NCBI GenBank assembly: GCA_023055505.1
Contig: JALIRH010000014.1
Location: forward strand, 13,046,501 to 13,110,500
Origin: Callipepla californica brunnescens
Lineage: Eukaryota; Chordata; Aves; Galliformes; Odontophoridae
Reading direction: 5' to 3'
Length of the DNA stretch: 64,000 nucleotides
The position numbers were made by a program, and so were the translations under genes. The notes under the pieces are model-generated. The model was not told the DNA's origin and ran no database searches. It worked only from the letters and a program-made list of their open reading frames with translations. Shown here piece by piece: positions 14,653 through 27,645 of this stretch. The first letter of the stretch is position 1, and the number at the start of each line of letters is the position of its first letter.

Positions 14653-17600
14653 CATCATTCAGAAAAAAAAATAATAAAAAAATGCCTGAAGGCTTGAAGC
14701 TCGGCAGCATGACTCCAAACTATTAGTTTGATTTTGCTGAGATAAAGGACAACTGAAGCAAAAAGAAAATAATTCCACGCCTCAGACAGTTCTCCAAAGC
14801 ATCCTTCCACAGCAACTGATCCAGTTCCCTCTTGGCAGGAGGAGAAGTCACACCCTGGTGGTGCTGACCCTGCCTCACAACCTCCCTGCCAACCCTTGTA
14901 AGTTCATGGTCCGCTGTCCCTGGGCTGCTGCTGGGCCAATTTGCATGAGGAAGATTGTAAACGTCACACCGAAACACACACAGCAGTATTCGTCAAAGCA
15001 AATAAAGCTTAGGACCAGTAAGCGGAGAAAACTGCGTCCACAAAGCAGTTGTAAATCAGCCCAGTTCCAGACCCTTTGCAAGTTTTATGGCCTCACAAGT
15101 ATTTGGCAGATACAAAGCCTTCCTTTAAACAAAAATAAAGTGTTTGCTTAGTTTGCCCACCATGAATTTGCAGTTTTAATGGTGCAAAGTACACTGTCAT
15201 CCTGATAACACAGGGCAAAGGACACCTCTCGAGATTAAATCTCCCACAGAGGTAGAAATTAGCAGTTTCATCTTCCCACCCAGGGCAGTTAAAGTCCTGA
15301 AAGCCCACATGCTCCACTGAACACTGTCCGCAAAGATGTGGGACCTGATGCAGTTTCACCCTACAGGACAGTGGGCACATAATCATGATGCTGAAATCAG
15401 AAATTAGTAACTAGCCCCCCTGGGTGCTTGCTGTAGGGAAGAGATGTTCTCAGCGGTTCACCCAACTGAGGTCTCTACCCTGTGTGTGTTTTGCCCTTCA
15501 CACTCTGCAGGGTGAAAAAGAGGTGGTTTGAAGGCCAATACAGCTGATTCAGGACCAGAGTCTGGTGGGCTCTGCCAGGGGTAAGAGATATCAGTTTCCA
15601 AAGCAAAGACTCCAAGGGATTGGGAAGCCTCTCTATCCACACACACACACACTAAAAACTACTGTATTTTACCTCTCTTTAGGATACTAACCAGAATTTG
15701 CCTACATATAGGTCCATTGCTGATAAGGTACGGTAGGGTTGAGCCCATCACGCTCTCCACAACTGCATCTGCTCCATAAGGAGAGCAAGAAGAGCAAGCA
15801 AATTCTTTCCTTTATTTGGCACAAGCCACATAGCACACACTGCACTAGCAAAGTCCAAAATATTTGTACTGGGGTATTCTTTCCTCTCACATTTTCCTTT
15901 TTCTAAGACTGAAGCTCCCTCACCATGGCTTAGATAATGGGGAGCAAGATGTGAAGTTGTCTAACAAAGTCTTGTGGAGAGCCTCTGAATGTTGCACAGA
16001 CTCAGCTGTAAGGAAAGATGGTGCTTAGTAAGACCCTGACAAGGGTGAAACCTGCCTTATGATAAACCATTTGTTCATCTGCTTCCTGAAAGTCATAATT
16101 CCAGCTCAGTGATGTTCTGGAAGAGGTTTGCTGTAGATGCTTTCCCCCTCCCAGTTCATGAACACCCAGCTCTGTCAGACACATCCGATGATTCCTGCGT
16201 TGCAAGCGCACAATAGAGGCAGAGCTACTGAGGTGGCTGCACCATGGCCCTCAGCCTCAAGAACAAGCTATGGTAGTGAAAGGATTAAGCTATCCCATCT
16301 CTTATACCAGAGGAAAGACCAACTTACCTAGGTGCAGCTGAGAAAGCTCAGTTCATCGATCAGCTTCTCCTCCCCCCCCAGTGAATATCTTAATCAGTCC
16401 CTTTTCTACAAAAGGAATCTCTTTACCTTTTATAAGCTTTCCTTACACCATTGTCCCAGGGCTCAGTGTGCATCTAAGCTAAAAGCTCCTGAGAGCAGGT
16501 AACAGCACAGAATTACATTTAAGCAAGCAGTAAGATGGAAATATGATCAAGGAGCTCTACTTTATGTAACTGTACCGTGCTGGGGAAGTGATTACTCAAA
16601 GCCAGACCCAAAGTGGACAAATTGCAGCATGCTTTATCACAGTGTTATTCAGATAATGCTGAACTGTGTGCTGCTTTTATGTCCATTCATTCCACAGTAT
16701 TCTGATTTCCAGGCTAAAGAAACAACCCTCACTGCTGGAAAGTGAATTTCAGGGTAAGTTGGGAGGAAAAGAAGTAAAGGGGCAAATATACCTAACGTGG
16801 GAAGAGAACTGCCTTGTATCCTTCCTCTCTCACACTCTTATACCTTGGACAAGCAATAGTTTTGGCCCTGAAGATGTTGCAGAGAGGATGGTATTTAGGT
16901 GACACAGTATCGATTTTAGCAGCTTGGCACCTCTCATGGAAGTGCTGGTAAATACAGCCGCTGTTTGCTAGGAGAGAAGGTGACTGATTTAAAACATAAC
17001 TCGAAGAATGATAAGAAAAAAACCAAATACACAACTGCTTGGGGTTGTGTCAAATGTGGGAAGCAGGTGGCATAAATGGCAAAGCTGGAGAAAGGTCAAG
17101 CCTTGGAGGAACGGAGTGAGAATCACTCCTTGCAGGGAGAGCTGATCTGAAGGAGTCACTTGCCAGAAGCAGTGAAGAAAAAAAAAGGAAAAAAAAAAAA
17201 AAAAGTAAATAGCTTTGAAGGAACTGGAAGATAGAATTCATCTCATTTTAAGCATTTGAAATTGAAGTATGTAACCTGGGCTTATCATCCAGACTTCCCA
17301 AGTAAAAAGAAAAAGCCATGATAGCCAACATTTATTGCCCTCTATCTGCAAAAACACCTGCTAACACAAATCCAGGAGCGAGTTCAAACGTGCTCAGAGA
17401 TGAGTTTGGGTGAGAAAAATCCCAGACTTAATCATCACTGAACTCCTGAGAAGGTGGCAAACATTCATCAACTTGAGATTAATGAGGTGTTTGCTTGGAG
17501 CAGCACCCCACCATCAAGCTGCAAGAAAGATCACTTGGATATGTCCCCTTGCCAATTTCAGTTAAGCAACAAAACTCACAAAAAAAAAAAAAAAGAAAAT

Positions 17601-20600
17601 AAATCACCAAAGATGGTGCTTTGTGAGGGCTTTTTTCCTGAAAAAAGTGGAAAAAAAAAAAACAAGGAAAGATAACGAATTCTAGTGCAATAAATGAAGA
17701 AAATACATTAACACTGATTCCTCTTTGACTATATCTATAATTATCTCAAAAAAAAATGATTGGGTTATGAGATAAATATCATTTTCTTCTTGATAAAAGA
17801 ACAACAGTACGTTTTTGGCAAGTATTCTTCAATGTGCCACCTGGGTTGTTCTAGCAACAGACAATAAAGATGAAATATGATAGAATTTCTAAGAAGATTC
17901 CAGCAGTTAACAAAGGAAAACAGTATATTTATCTTTCTTAAGAGAACACCAGATTTCTTAGGGATAACAAGAAATTCTTTAATCAGTCCCTTTGCAAATT
18001 ATGTGGGGTAATTTTTGAAAGTACAGTTTTATTCCTGGCTTAGGTATAGATGGTACTTAAGAATTAGCAAAAAAAAGTCAGGGGCATATAACTGGATGGA
18101 GGCCAGCTAGCTCTCCTGTTGGGTATCAGTGGAAACTGATGGTGTAGGGAATCACAGGTAGAAAGATAAGATATGATTTCTTGGGAGCACCAAATATTCA
18201 GCAGTTTTAGAAGAACAAAGCATTGCCACTGTGATTCAGGGTTCACAGCATGCAAGAAAACACACTTACTTTGCCCTTTCCCCCTTCTGCGACACAGCCC
18301 AGTGACAAAGTATGTTCATGTTTCCCTTTATCCTGTAAATTCTTCACTTATGGAAACTAGATTTATTCAACTATCCTAAGTCTAACTCTGATCCGAGCAT
18401 TTAATATGAAAAGAGCATTAGCTTTCCATGTAAACCTGCTCGTGGACCTAAGCTGTTCTAACAGCAGCCTGGTCTTGCTTAACCCAAACTCCCTGTTAGT
18501 TCTCCATGGAATTAGATTTGTACAGAGCCTTCTCATGGATGCCCTGAAAGCTGGCAGTGAAGGACTAACATACTTAAAAGCAAGGAGGAATAGTTGGATT
18601 AAGCTACTTAACTTTATACACCAAAGCATCTGATTAATATAAAGCATCAAATCTGCCATATCTTCTCCTAGATCTGCTTCCATTGGTCTGTATCTTTTGT
18701 ATTAGTTTCCCCTTCCTTTTCAAACACACTTCCACGTCCCTAACAGAGCTATTCCACACTGGCACCCCAGTATAATCCCACTGTAAAGGAGCCCAGGGGA
18801 ACTTCTCTTTGCAGTTGACTGCAGCCAACAGAAAAGAAACACCAAAAAGTGGAAGAACTTATGCTACAGATAAATCCAAGAGAATATGTTCGCCCTTCTC
18901 TTTGCACAGATCCCATACATCACCATGACTCAGTACAGTTCCCCCAGTGGAGACAAATTTTAACTTCTAATGTACTTTCCATCTGATTCCTCCAAGATAA
19001 AAGATGAGCCACTGTCCTGAGATATTGCATTTGGATTGTAACGTATTAAACACCTCAGTGTTTTTAGAACAATTTGGTTTGGAGACCCAGTAGTAATTCC
19101 ATCTCTGTGGTTTGAGCTGCACATTGTACCATCATTGTGAGAAAGCAATTGGACTAGAGGAGTTTTCTCACATCCTTTTTCTAGCTTTTCTGGTTATTAT
19201 CAACTGGAAAAGCTGTGATCAATCTTATGAATTCAATTTAGAGATCACATCGCTGGCTTCTAAGCAGACAAGGTTAGCTGTTCACTTGTTGCCCATAGCC
19301 TGCTAATCTTGTAAAATTCCTCCGTCCCAGCTGGCTGGAACAGTTGTTGGGAGGTTTGAGATGGGAGAGCATGACAACTCCTCTACAAAGTGCTTCAGAT
19401 TTTTGTTGCACACATGCAGATGGCATCCTGGCTGCTGTTCAAACCCCATAACTTCTGCACAAGGACAAACCCTCACGTTTTTAATAAGCTGGTTGCCTTG
19501 CAAACATCACCTCAGCAGCACAAAGCTGCTGCTACCATTTCCAAACTCCTCCTAGGCTACCCCACTTGTTAGAAATTTCTCCTAACTATAACACTTCAGA
19601 AGTGCACTACCTCTTTGTGCACTTTTGTCTGTGACCATCACTGTGTACTGGAGGCCAACGTCTCCTCACTAGCACACTACAAGACCTGCAGAGGAGGTCC
19701 ATAAAATAGAAGATCTCCTGGTGTTTGCAAGAAGGCAATGCATTTTTCTCTAAGGAGAATCTTTGGCCCTAAGCCGAGGGTTACAAACTGACCATATTAT
19801 GTGTATGCATATTATTCATGTAAGCTTTCCTTTGTCTGCATATTCCCTTCCTGAACAAGCATGCAACACCAGCAGGGGATTAAAAACCTTTGTTGCATGC
19901 ACATCTCAGGTGGCTATCTTTCCATCTCCTTTCCTAATACTTCCTTTAGGCTTGGATAATTTTTATTGTTTTTTTCTCTTTGCTCTTTCCCACGCTTGAG
20001 CGGCTCTCGGATTTGGCAGGCATAGAGCAGCAGTTAGACGACATGCATTTTTTAACGTATCAAAACACATTCCTTTGATTCATTTTTTTGAAAAGCAAAC
20101 TCTGCTCACTCAAGGTTAATAACTTCTCCACTTCACCTGGGCACGAGAGATCTCCAGATGTCGCTGAGAATTCTTAAACAACGCTCACACCTCCAGAAAT
20201 GAGCAGGGCAAAACCTGCTTCCCAGCTGCCTCCCAGACCCAGGGAAATTGCCGATCGCTCTGAGAGCTGGCCCAGAGGCTTGTTCAATGCTGCTTTTTTG
20301 ACATATTAAATAGAAGTTCTGTGACGTTATGAGAGCTGCATGAGCTCAACAGCACGTATCCCAACAACTCACATTAGTAACTGCGCACCATGTAACAGGA
20401 AGTGTGCTGAAACCAAACACTGACCTTAGACAACAAGCATGTAACATCCTCCTCAGCAATTCCAGCTATTTGTACACTCAACACTACAAGATGAAACAAT
20501 ATCCAGGAAAAAAGTCTGTGTAGGCTTTTGATAGGGGTATAACTCATGTACTCTTTGCTGGGTGACCACCTGAGATGGCCCCTACAAAGGTAATGTAGGG

Positions 20601-23249
20601 GAGGGAGGAAATTAATGCTCCGATCAGCTCCGACTGTCCAGGACTCCACTAGAACATTCATCAGGGCAGTGCACACTGCTGCTTTGCCAGATCAGAGGAA
20701 CTGGGTGATTTGCAAGCATTTCACACAGTCACTTTAATCATTCATATATAAACAGAGTAGTGTCATCACTAGACTTTAATCAGGCTCTCTAAAACACTTC
20801 TGGCGTACAGAAATCTCAAGCCTTCGTAATAATGACATTTTACATATAGGAAACATTAACTTCACTTGCCATTTCTTCAGTATTTCAAATGTTAGAACCA
20901 TTTCTGACTTGAGCATCTTCGATCATCCGTCAGCCCCCAGTACCCACATGACTAAAAATCTTCCCTAGCTTCAAAACAAATGCCACAAAACAAGCAAAGC
21001 TTGACGTCAAAATGGGAGGAAGGATTAACTTCAAGACCAGGCAGCTGAAAGGTAGCATGCACACACGCAAAAAGAAAAAGAAACAACCTGTTTGCAAAGT
21101 AAATACATTTTGGCCAGTTTCACAAAGGCAATTGCCTGACTGAAGAGCCAGCTGAAGTACCACTGAAATGCAAGAAATGGCCCAATAAATGTTAATCTCT
21201 CTCATTTCTGATCCCCATCTAATACACAAAATTAACATATAGCTTCTTCTCACTCTGTATCAGTAGAACAAAACAAATACAGCATTTCAAAATCTGTTAG
21301 GTAGTGCAGATAATCTTTTGTTCTACATGTGTCCACAGCAAAAAAACATCTCAGCTTGTCTCAAGATTAAATTGTTCTTTCCCCCATCCAACACTGTAGC
21401 AAAAAAAAAAAATTGCAAACGAGGGGAAAAATAAGTTGATCCACTATTTCCAGCACAGAATTCGCTGGGATCTCTGCATCTACTTTTCATGAGTATTGCA
21501 TGCTTTTAAGAAGGACTTGAAACTGGAAAGGAGACAACTTACCAGGTGGCGTTGGAGGAAGCATTGCATGGACAGAAGGGTTGCACAGCTGCAATCAGAG
21601 ACAGCAGACAAGTCAAACTCTGCGCCTTGACAGTGTGGAGAGGAGCACCTGAGGAGCTCAGGTCAATGGTACCAATGAGAGCAGAAGGATGGAGGGCCTA
21701 GAAAGGAAGAGCAGGACATTTCCCTTTAAATAACCACACCGTAGATTCAAAAGGAAAAGCTGTAGTCTCAGCTGAGCAGTTAAATTGGTACCTTCGTATA
21801 TTTTTAGCTCGGGTTCCCAGTGAAACCAGTGGCTGAGCACGTGCAGATTAGTAATCCCTACTGAATTCTTTACCAGGAAATAAAACAAGGGCATCACTAC
21901 CTGGGAGCAGCTTAACCCTTTTAAAGAACTTAGTAAAATCATATTATTGTCCCCTGACTTCACCCTCAGCTCACCAGCAGAGGTTGTCACACAGGTGACA
22001 ACCTGAGCAACAGGTTGAAAAGTGGCAGCAAATCAGCTAGGAGAGCCACAGCACCCTGCCCTGCAACCTGAAAGCAGTGCTCACCACTGTGTTACCCAGA
22101 CACGCTGTACTGCAATGCGTGCTTGGGTGGGTAATATAGATGGAGGAGGAAGAACTGCCACAGAACCAGGCACTTCACACAGAAGCACCATCTTGAAATT
22201 AATTCAGATTAATTTTTAAAGTGGAACTTTAAATAGACTCATAATTTAAGGAAAGCTGGCATGAGTCTGCCAGTCCAGCATTTAGAAACTTTCACCTATG
22301 GAAAAGTTCTATTTTCAGTAGCAGAGCTGACAGCATTGAAGCTGAATAAGGAGAAATTTAAATTAGTCAGAAAACCATCACATTTAGATGAGAACAATGT
22401 CCTCCCAGGGAGTAGCATTTAAACTGTCTCTGAGATTTCTGGAGGAAGGACGTTGCTCGGCATTGCTCTTTATAGGAAAGTCAATAGCCTGAAGAAAGAT
22501 GGATTGTTTTTCATAGCATCCGTAAGAGCTTTAATCAGAAAGTATCACACCGGCAGGGCATTTGAGGTTAAGCTCCCAATTTTGGTTTCCTCTCTATCCT
22601 ATTTCCAACAGCTGGGAAAGCTGGTTAAGTGGCAGAGCGAAGGCACAAAAGGTGCAGAGCAAAAGGGAAAAAAACACATCGCCCCATGCACGAGAACCAC
22701 TTGGCCTTACGAAGACACAGCCAGTCAGAATTCCACACACAGCCCTGAGTTCTGCTGGGAACAGAGCCTGCTCTAAGGCAAGGCTCCAAGAAATGAAGCA
22801 CAGCAAGGACGCCGGTTCCACCTCTTCATGCCATTCATCTCAACCTTTTGTTGTCCTCAAAGGAAGCACCGGAGGCTTCATTTTAGCTATACCACCAGCA
22901 AACAACTCAAGCAGCACAGCAGCTCCAAGCAGTGCTCCTCTGAGAGAGCTGGGCCAGCCCAGGGGCAGAAGAGCACATGGAGCCAGAGGGATGTTGAGCA
23001 TGGCATGCAGCATGGTGGATCAGGGATAGCAACAGGGCAACATATAAGAGCTCGTATTCTTCATTTTGTTTATATTTTTACACTCAGAATGACTAAATCT
23101 ACTTGTTTGTCCTGTTACAGGAAGACAAACAGCCCAGCTCACATCTTTCTAGAGACTGTATTGCCAACAGGGTCAGCTATGTACAAACTTATTGAGATGC
23201 TGGTATAAAGTACCCCTGTGATCTCCTTGCAGTCTTGATAAGCAGTAAT
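14653..23249. other. Intergenic DNA, no gene supported
   Basis: Contains a (CA)7 microsatellite at 15639-15652, A-rich tracts at 17178-17204 and 17580-17594, and a full palindromic CRE (TGACGTCA) at 21002-21009. Open frames are at most about 155 codons (22562-23029, + strand), with no family resemblance. No transposon is recognised. Confidence 0.5.
15639..15652. repeat. (CA)7 microsatellite
   Basis: A perfect AC dinucleotide run of seven units, a possible polymorphic marker. Confidence 0.85.
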
Positions 23250-23250
23250 G

Positions 23251-23345
23251 ATTCATAGACTCATAGAATGGCTCTGGTTGGAAAGGACCATAAAGATCAT
23301 CTAGTTCCAACACCTGCATGGGATGACCACACGCACTAACCAAGC
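23251..23345 (-). mobile_element. CR1 LINE 3' end fragment
   Basis: The + strand reads ATTCATAGACTCATAGAATGG, then TTGGAAAGGACCATAAAGAT and CATCTAGTTCCAAC. This is the inverted CR1 3' end including the terminal ATTCTATGA-type octamers. The first 70 bp is well matched; beyond that it decays. Confidence 0.92.
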
Positions 23346-24414
23346 CACAAAAACCTCTGTCATATGAACCAATCCAAATGATGTTTCTTATAGTAGATCA
23401 AAGTATTTTTCTTGTCAGAAACAATCTCTTCAATTTTTGCCCTCATGCTTAAAACACCTGTAAACGTTTTACTGATGGGGAGATGAAGTTGTCATAGGGA
23501 CAAGGGACAAAATAAATGAGAGTAGAGTGAAACCCCTTTGGAGCAGTAATAAATCTTCAAGTGATTAATTAAGCATACTCCAAAAAAAAAAATCCATTCC
23601 TACTGCTTCTGCCTTTGTGAACAATCACAAATGGAAGCCCACTGAAGTGCAGTGAAGGAGATATATTCCCCGTTGTACAGCGAGGGATGCTGAGGCACAG
23701 AGATGCTCATCATCACATCTGGTGTCTGTGTGCTGCCCTCCTCCCTTGCCTCTTTGTTCACAGAGAAAGGAGCCAGGAAAGCCCTCATCCCCATGGGTAA
23801 GCACAGAAGCAGCAAGATCATGCTCTGAGCACAGCCAGGAGTCCTGTGGGAGAGCAGAGGACTCCTCCTGACATCTGTGTTGCCAGCAGCAGCTGGGGAC
23901 AAAGCTGTAGATGCGGTAACAAAAAAAAATTAAAAATAAAAAATGAGCACAGGTGTGTTCATTGCCCCAGAACACCCTAGAGATATGGCATTCCAGGAGA
24001 AACGAGTCCTCTGCTTCCAATCTGCATGTTGGCTTTGGGCTGCCAGATAACTCTAAAACAGTTTGCAGATATGATTATTTGAGACTGACCCCTCTGAAAG
24101 TCTCCGTAAGCGACAGAAAAAAAATCCTCATTCAAACATATTGCATATTTAAAAAAATAAAAAGGAATGGTAATATATTTTTTCTTTTTTTAAATATACC
24201 CTCAAAATCCCTAGGTGAAATGGGCTTTTCTTTTAACAGGAGCAAAATCCTCTGCATAGAGATTAATTTTATTCAATGAGAGCAGAAGCAGGCCTCAGTG
24301 CTACACTGCAGAATACTGAGTAACTACAGGATAAGAGTGATTCACTTGTAATTCTGGTTAAAGGATTGCTTTTTAAAGTGTGAACAGTACTAAGGCCATT
24401 GAAAACAAACTTCA

Positions 24415-24611
24415 ATCAGGAAGAAAACTTCTCAGAAAGAGCAGTGATGCAGAAGCACAGCTGCCCAGGGTGGGGGTGGGTCACTGTCCCTGGAGGTATT
24501 TGAGGACCGTGGAGATGTGGCACTGAGGGATGTGGTTATTGGCACCGAGGGGGTGGGCTGGGGATCTTGGAGGCTTTTTCCACCTTCAGTGATTTTGTAG
24601 TTCTATGAAAT
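24415..24611 (+). mobile_element. CR1 LINE 3' UTR fragment
   Basis: CAGGAAGAAAACTTCTCAG, GCTGCCCAGGGTGG, TCCCTGGAGGTATTTGAG, GATGTGGCACTGAGGGATG, GATCTTGGAGGCTTTTTCCA and the end AGTTCTATGA run in CR1 order on the + strand. This is the 3' UTR of a 5'-truncated copy of about 200 bp. Confidence 0.9.
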
Positions 24612-25652
24612 ACCCTCCAAATCCTCAAGCCTAGCATTTCCTACTGGTTGAACTTCAGTACCTAGAGTCCTGCAACAGGAACTGCCAGTTAAGAGGAGCT
24701 TAAACCAGATAAGCAGATGCTAACATCTGCACCTCATCAAGCTCAGTGCTCAGATGACTCTAAAAAAAAATCCACCTATAACTGATGGTAATAGATAGCT
24801 ACAGAACGTGTAAAAAGACCAAGATGATCTGAAACAATGGAAGAGATCAAAAAAATAAAATTAAATTTAAAAATAGCAGTCACTAAACAAGAAGTCGCAG
24901 ATCTCTGTCAACCTGCTTTCCTCCATTCTAGGAGAGGCCTGGCCTTTTTCTAACAACTATTCAGCATCACATGTACACTTATTTTAAAAAAATTCTAAAC
25001 AAATCATTCCACTGAAAATGATTTCCCCTGAGGAGGGAAGAAGGGAACAAACATGTGCCAGATGCTTCTGGATGGCAGACAGACACTGCGAGGCTGAGAT
25101 GGGGCACAATTACCAGTGCTACATTACATTAATTTTCATTCTGTTTTCCTACCAGGCTCTCTGCTGCAAAAACAAAAGGGTTGAGATCTGATGAAAGCAT
25201 TTAACATAGTGAGAGGATGGCAGAACAAAACAAGGCGAGGAAAAAAAAAAAAACAACAACAAGTTTCAATGTTTAAATTCACTTTGTTTCAGAACTTGTG
25301 CAGACCTGTGGGTTTGCATGAAACTTTCTGGCTGCTGAGCTGAAAACACCAATGCTACATCTCCTATCTGCTCGGAGAGAGCTTAGCAGCCTCTCCATTT
25401 CAGCACATTTGCTTTGGGAAAACTATTCACACAAAACTGATCTTTGTGTTTTAGCAAAGGTATACCAGTTTTAATGAAGAACAATGGATCTTAATGGAAT
25501 TTGCCCTTTGAATTTTATTTTTCTTTTTTAAATAATTATTGCTTTTGAAAATGGACATTTGGGGCAAAACATGAGGTTGGGTTAAAACATCGGTTTCCTG
25601 TATGCCGTAATTACAATGAAAGACTCATATTTGGAAGTGCCACTTAAGAGTT

Positions 25653-25675
25653 AAAAAAAAAAAAAAAAAAAAAAA
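25653..25675. repeat. Poly-A tract (A23)
   Basis: An uninterrupted run of 23 A. No retrocopy is recognisable on its left, so it is treated as a plain mononucleotide repeat. Confidence 0.85.
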
Positions 25676-26417
25676 GCCAATTACAAAAAAGGAAAAAAAC
25701 AAGAAGGATGGACCTCTAAAACATCTAATTTTCTAGAAAGTAAAAAACCAGAAAATGCTTTGTAAGAATTTGGAGAGAAAAAGGATGAGTCAGCAACACT
25801 GCCTATAGTAAAAAGGACCTACTGGAATCATCCCCATCCTGCTCGGTTCGTGGTGGAAGAGGTGGATGCATGGGAAGTACTGGAGGCTGTGGATTTAGGG
25901 ATCAGTCATGGGCCTGTCTGTGCCTCACTCACCGAAGTTGAAAAACAAGAAGAAAACACACCATCTGCTCCCTGATGCCACCTCAGTATCATAGTAACTT
26001 CATTTAAATTCCTCGGATATATGCCAGCTCCTTCGAGCCACACTCACCTGCTCCCATCAGCAAAGTGTTTACCGATAATAATTACTGCTGAGATTAGCAG
26101 AGATGCCTGCGGGATTCGGACACCCATGGGAACAACGCAGCGCTGGAGCTCCTCACCTATGGATTGCAGTCAAACTCTGATTCCTCCCTCCCCGCCCTCC
26201 AGCAGCATCTAAACGCACACGTGCAGAACAGCAAGAACACTCACAGGGCAGCATCCTCACGTCGGCTACAGGCAGGGAATCCTGTTTCGACAGTCCGCTC
26301 CAAAATGTATTATTTTCATTCCCCTCTTTAAGCGGGGTCACGTTTCCAGATTATCAAATGGATAAATCGAGTGCTGGATCAACAGAAGAGCCCAGAAAGA
26401 GGGAAAGATCTTGCCCT

Positions 26418-26429
26418 CCCCCCCCCCCC
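26418..26429. repeat. Poly-C tract (C12)
   Basis: An uninterrupted run of 12 C within GCCCTC...CAGCTG context; unusual in this AT-rich surrounding. Confidence 0.85.
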
Positions 26430-27581
26430 AGCTGCCGGGGAACAAAAACCTCCACTGGTGTGTAGGAGCAATTTGCTTCCACTTCCCGGGCTCTCAGAGG
26501 GCAGGAGAGGGATGAGATCCTCTCCCTTTGTTCCTTATTGCTTGGGACATTAGCATAAAAAGAGGCTCTTTGTTATTTAAACACTCATCTGGCTCCTAGT
26601 GCTTATCCCCATTTTGAAGTTATAATCCTCTATTAGCAGTGTGTCAATCACACTGCTACGGGGATGGCCTGAAGGTCAGACTGCAAGAGCTCAGCTCCTG
26701 GGCATCCCAAGCACGAGGATGCTCAGCCCTGCAGCGGGTAGCTCTGAAGGCTGGCACCGGCGATGGTGGGAGATACTGGTTTGGGAGTGTGCCACTGCCT
26801 CGTTGTTCAGCCTGGAAATAACCGAGGAGCACTTCAGGCTGAATCTGAAAGCGTCTCCTCCAGCACAAGAAAGAGATGAGCTTCCCTCTTCTCCCACGAG
26901 GAGCAACGCCTTAAATCACAGCCATGAATCGGGGCGAGGCACAATTAGACCAAGCGGTGATAGAAGGAGCAGAAGTTTCTGAACTTGCTTTTAACACCTA
27001 GTGAGCATTTGTTCTGTGTTTCACGTAGGAACACTGAGCAAATTTGGTTTTCCATATATACCAGAAACAAACTGAGTACCATTACCAGGAGATGAAATTA
27101 CTATTACTGCACCCAGGATCCTTTGTTCAAGTAAGGAAAGAATACAAAGCGAAATTAAATGCTTTAGTAATCACAAGGTAATTAAATGTCCATCAGTCAT
27201 CGCAACATGGAGTGAATAACAGCCTCAGTACGAATTTCTGAATTATAAGTGTACCCATTCTGATCCTTAAGATGTTTTCTGCTAAGTTCCTGTGAAAACG
27301 TGGCAATTTTTACCTTCATTAACTCTCCACTTTTTTCTTTAATTATTATCAAGATTCCAACATCCTCCTCTACACTCATTCTGTGATTCGTGGTTTTAAA
27401 TTACTGTTATAATATTGCTTTGATGCATTCATTTTCTGAAAACAAAAACCTTTCTAGTAGCTTTTGTTTTGCTCATCATGAAATTTGCAACAGAATCAGA
27501 TCCTGCTCATGCAGCATAATTCTGAAGTTCTTCACAAAATTACTGCCCTTTTAAAAACCTTATTAGTGATACCAGAGATAG

Positions 27582-27645
27582 GTAGATGGTTGGACTGCAT
27601 GATCTTAGAGGTTTTTTCCAGCCCTGATGATTCTACGACTCTGTC
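27582..27645 (+). mobile_element. CR1 LINE 3' terminal fragment
   Basis: GATGGTTGGACTGCATGATC, TTAGAGG, TTTTCCAGCCCTGATGATTC and TACGACTCTGTC match the extreme 3' end of CR1, with decayed terminal octamers. Only about 60 bp is left. Confidence 0.87.

Larger units (their letters stand above)
24612..27581. other. Intergenic DNA, no gene supported
   Basis: Holds A13 at 25241-25253, A23 at 25653-25675 and C12 at 26418-26429. The stretch 26.0-27.0 kb is somewhat more GC-rich than its surroundings but has no CpG island and no coding exon I can identify. Confidence 0.5.

Noticed and set aside
14909..14930. GCTGTCC-CT-GG resembling the inverted RE1
   Set aside because: The other half (GCTGCTG) does not match GGTGCTGA.
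22562..23029. 155-codon + frame
   Set aside because: Serine/alanine-rich low-information sequence overlapping other frames, with no recognisable family.
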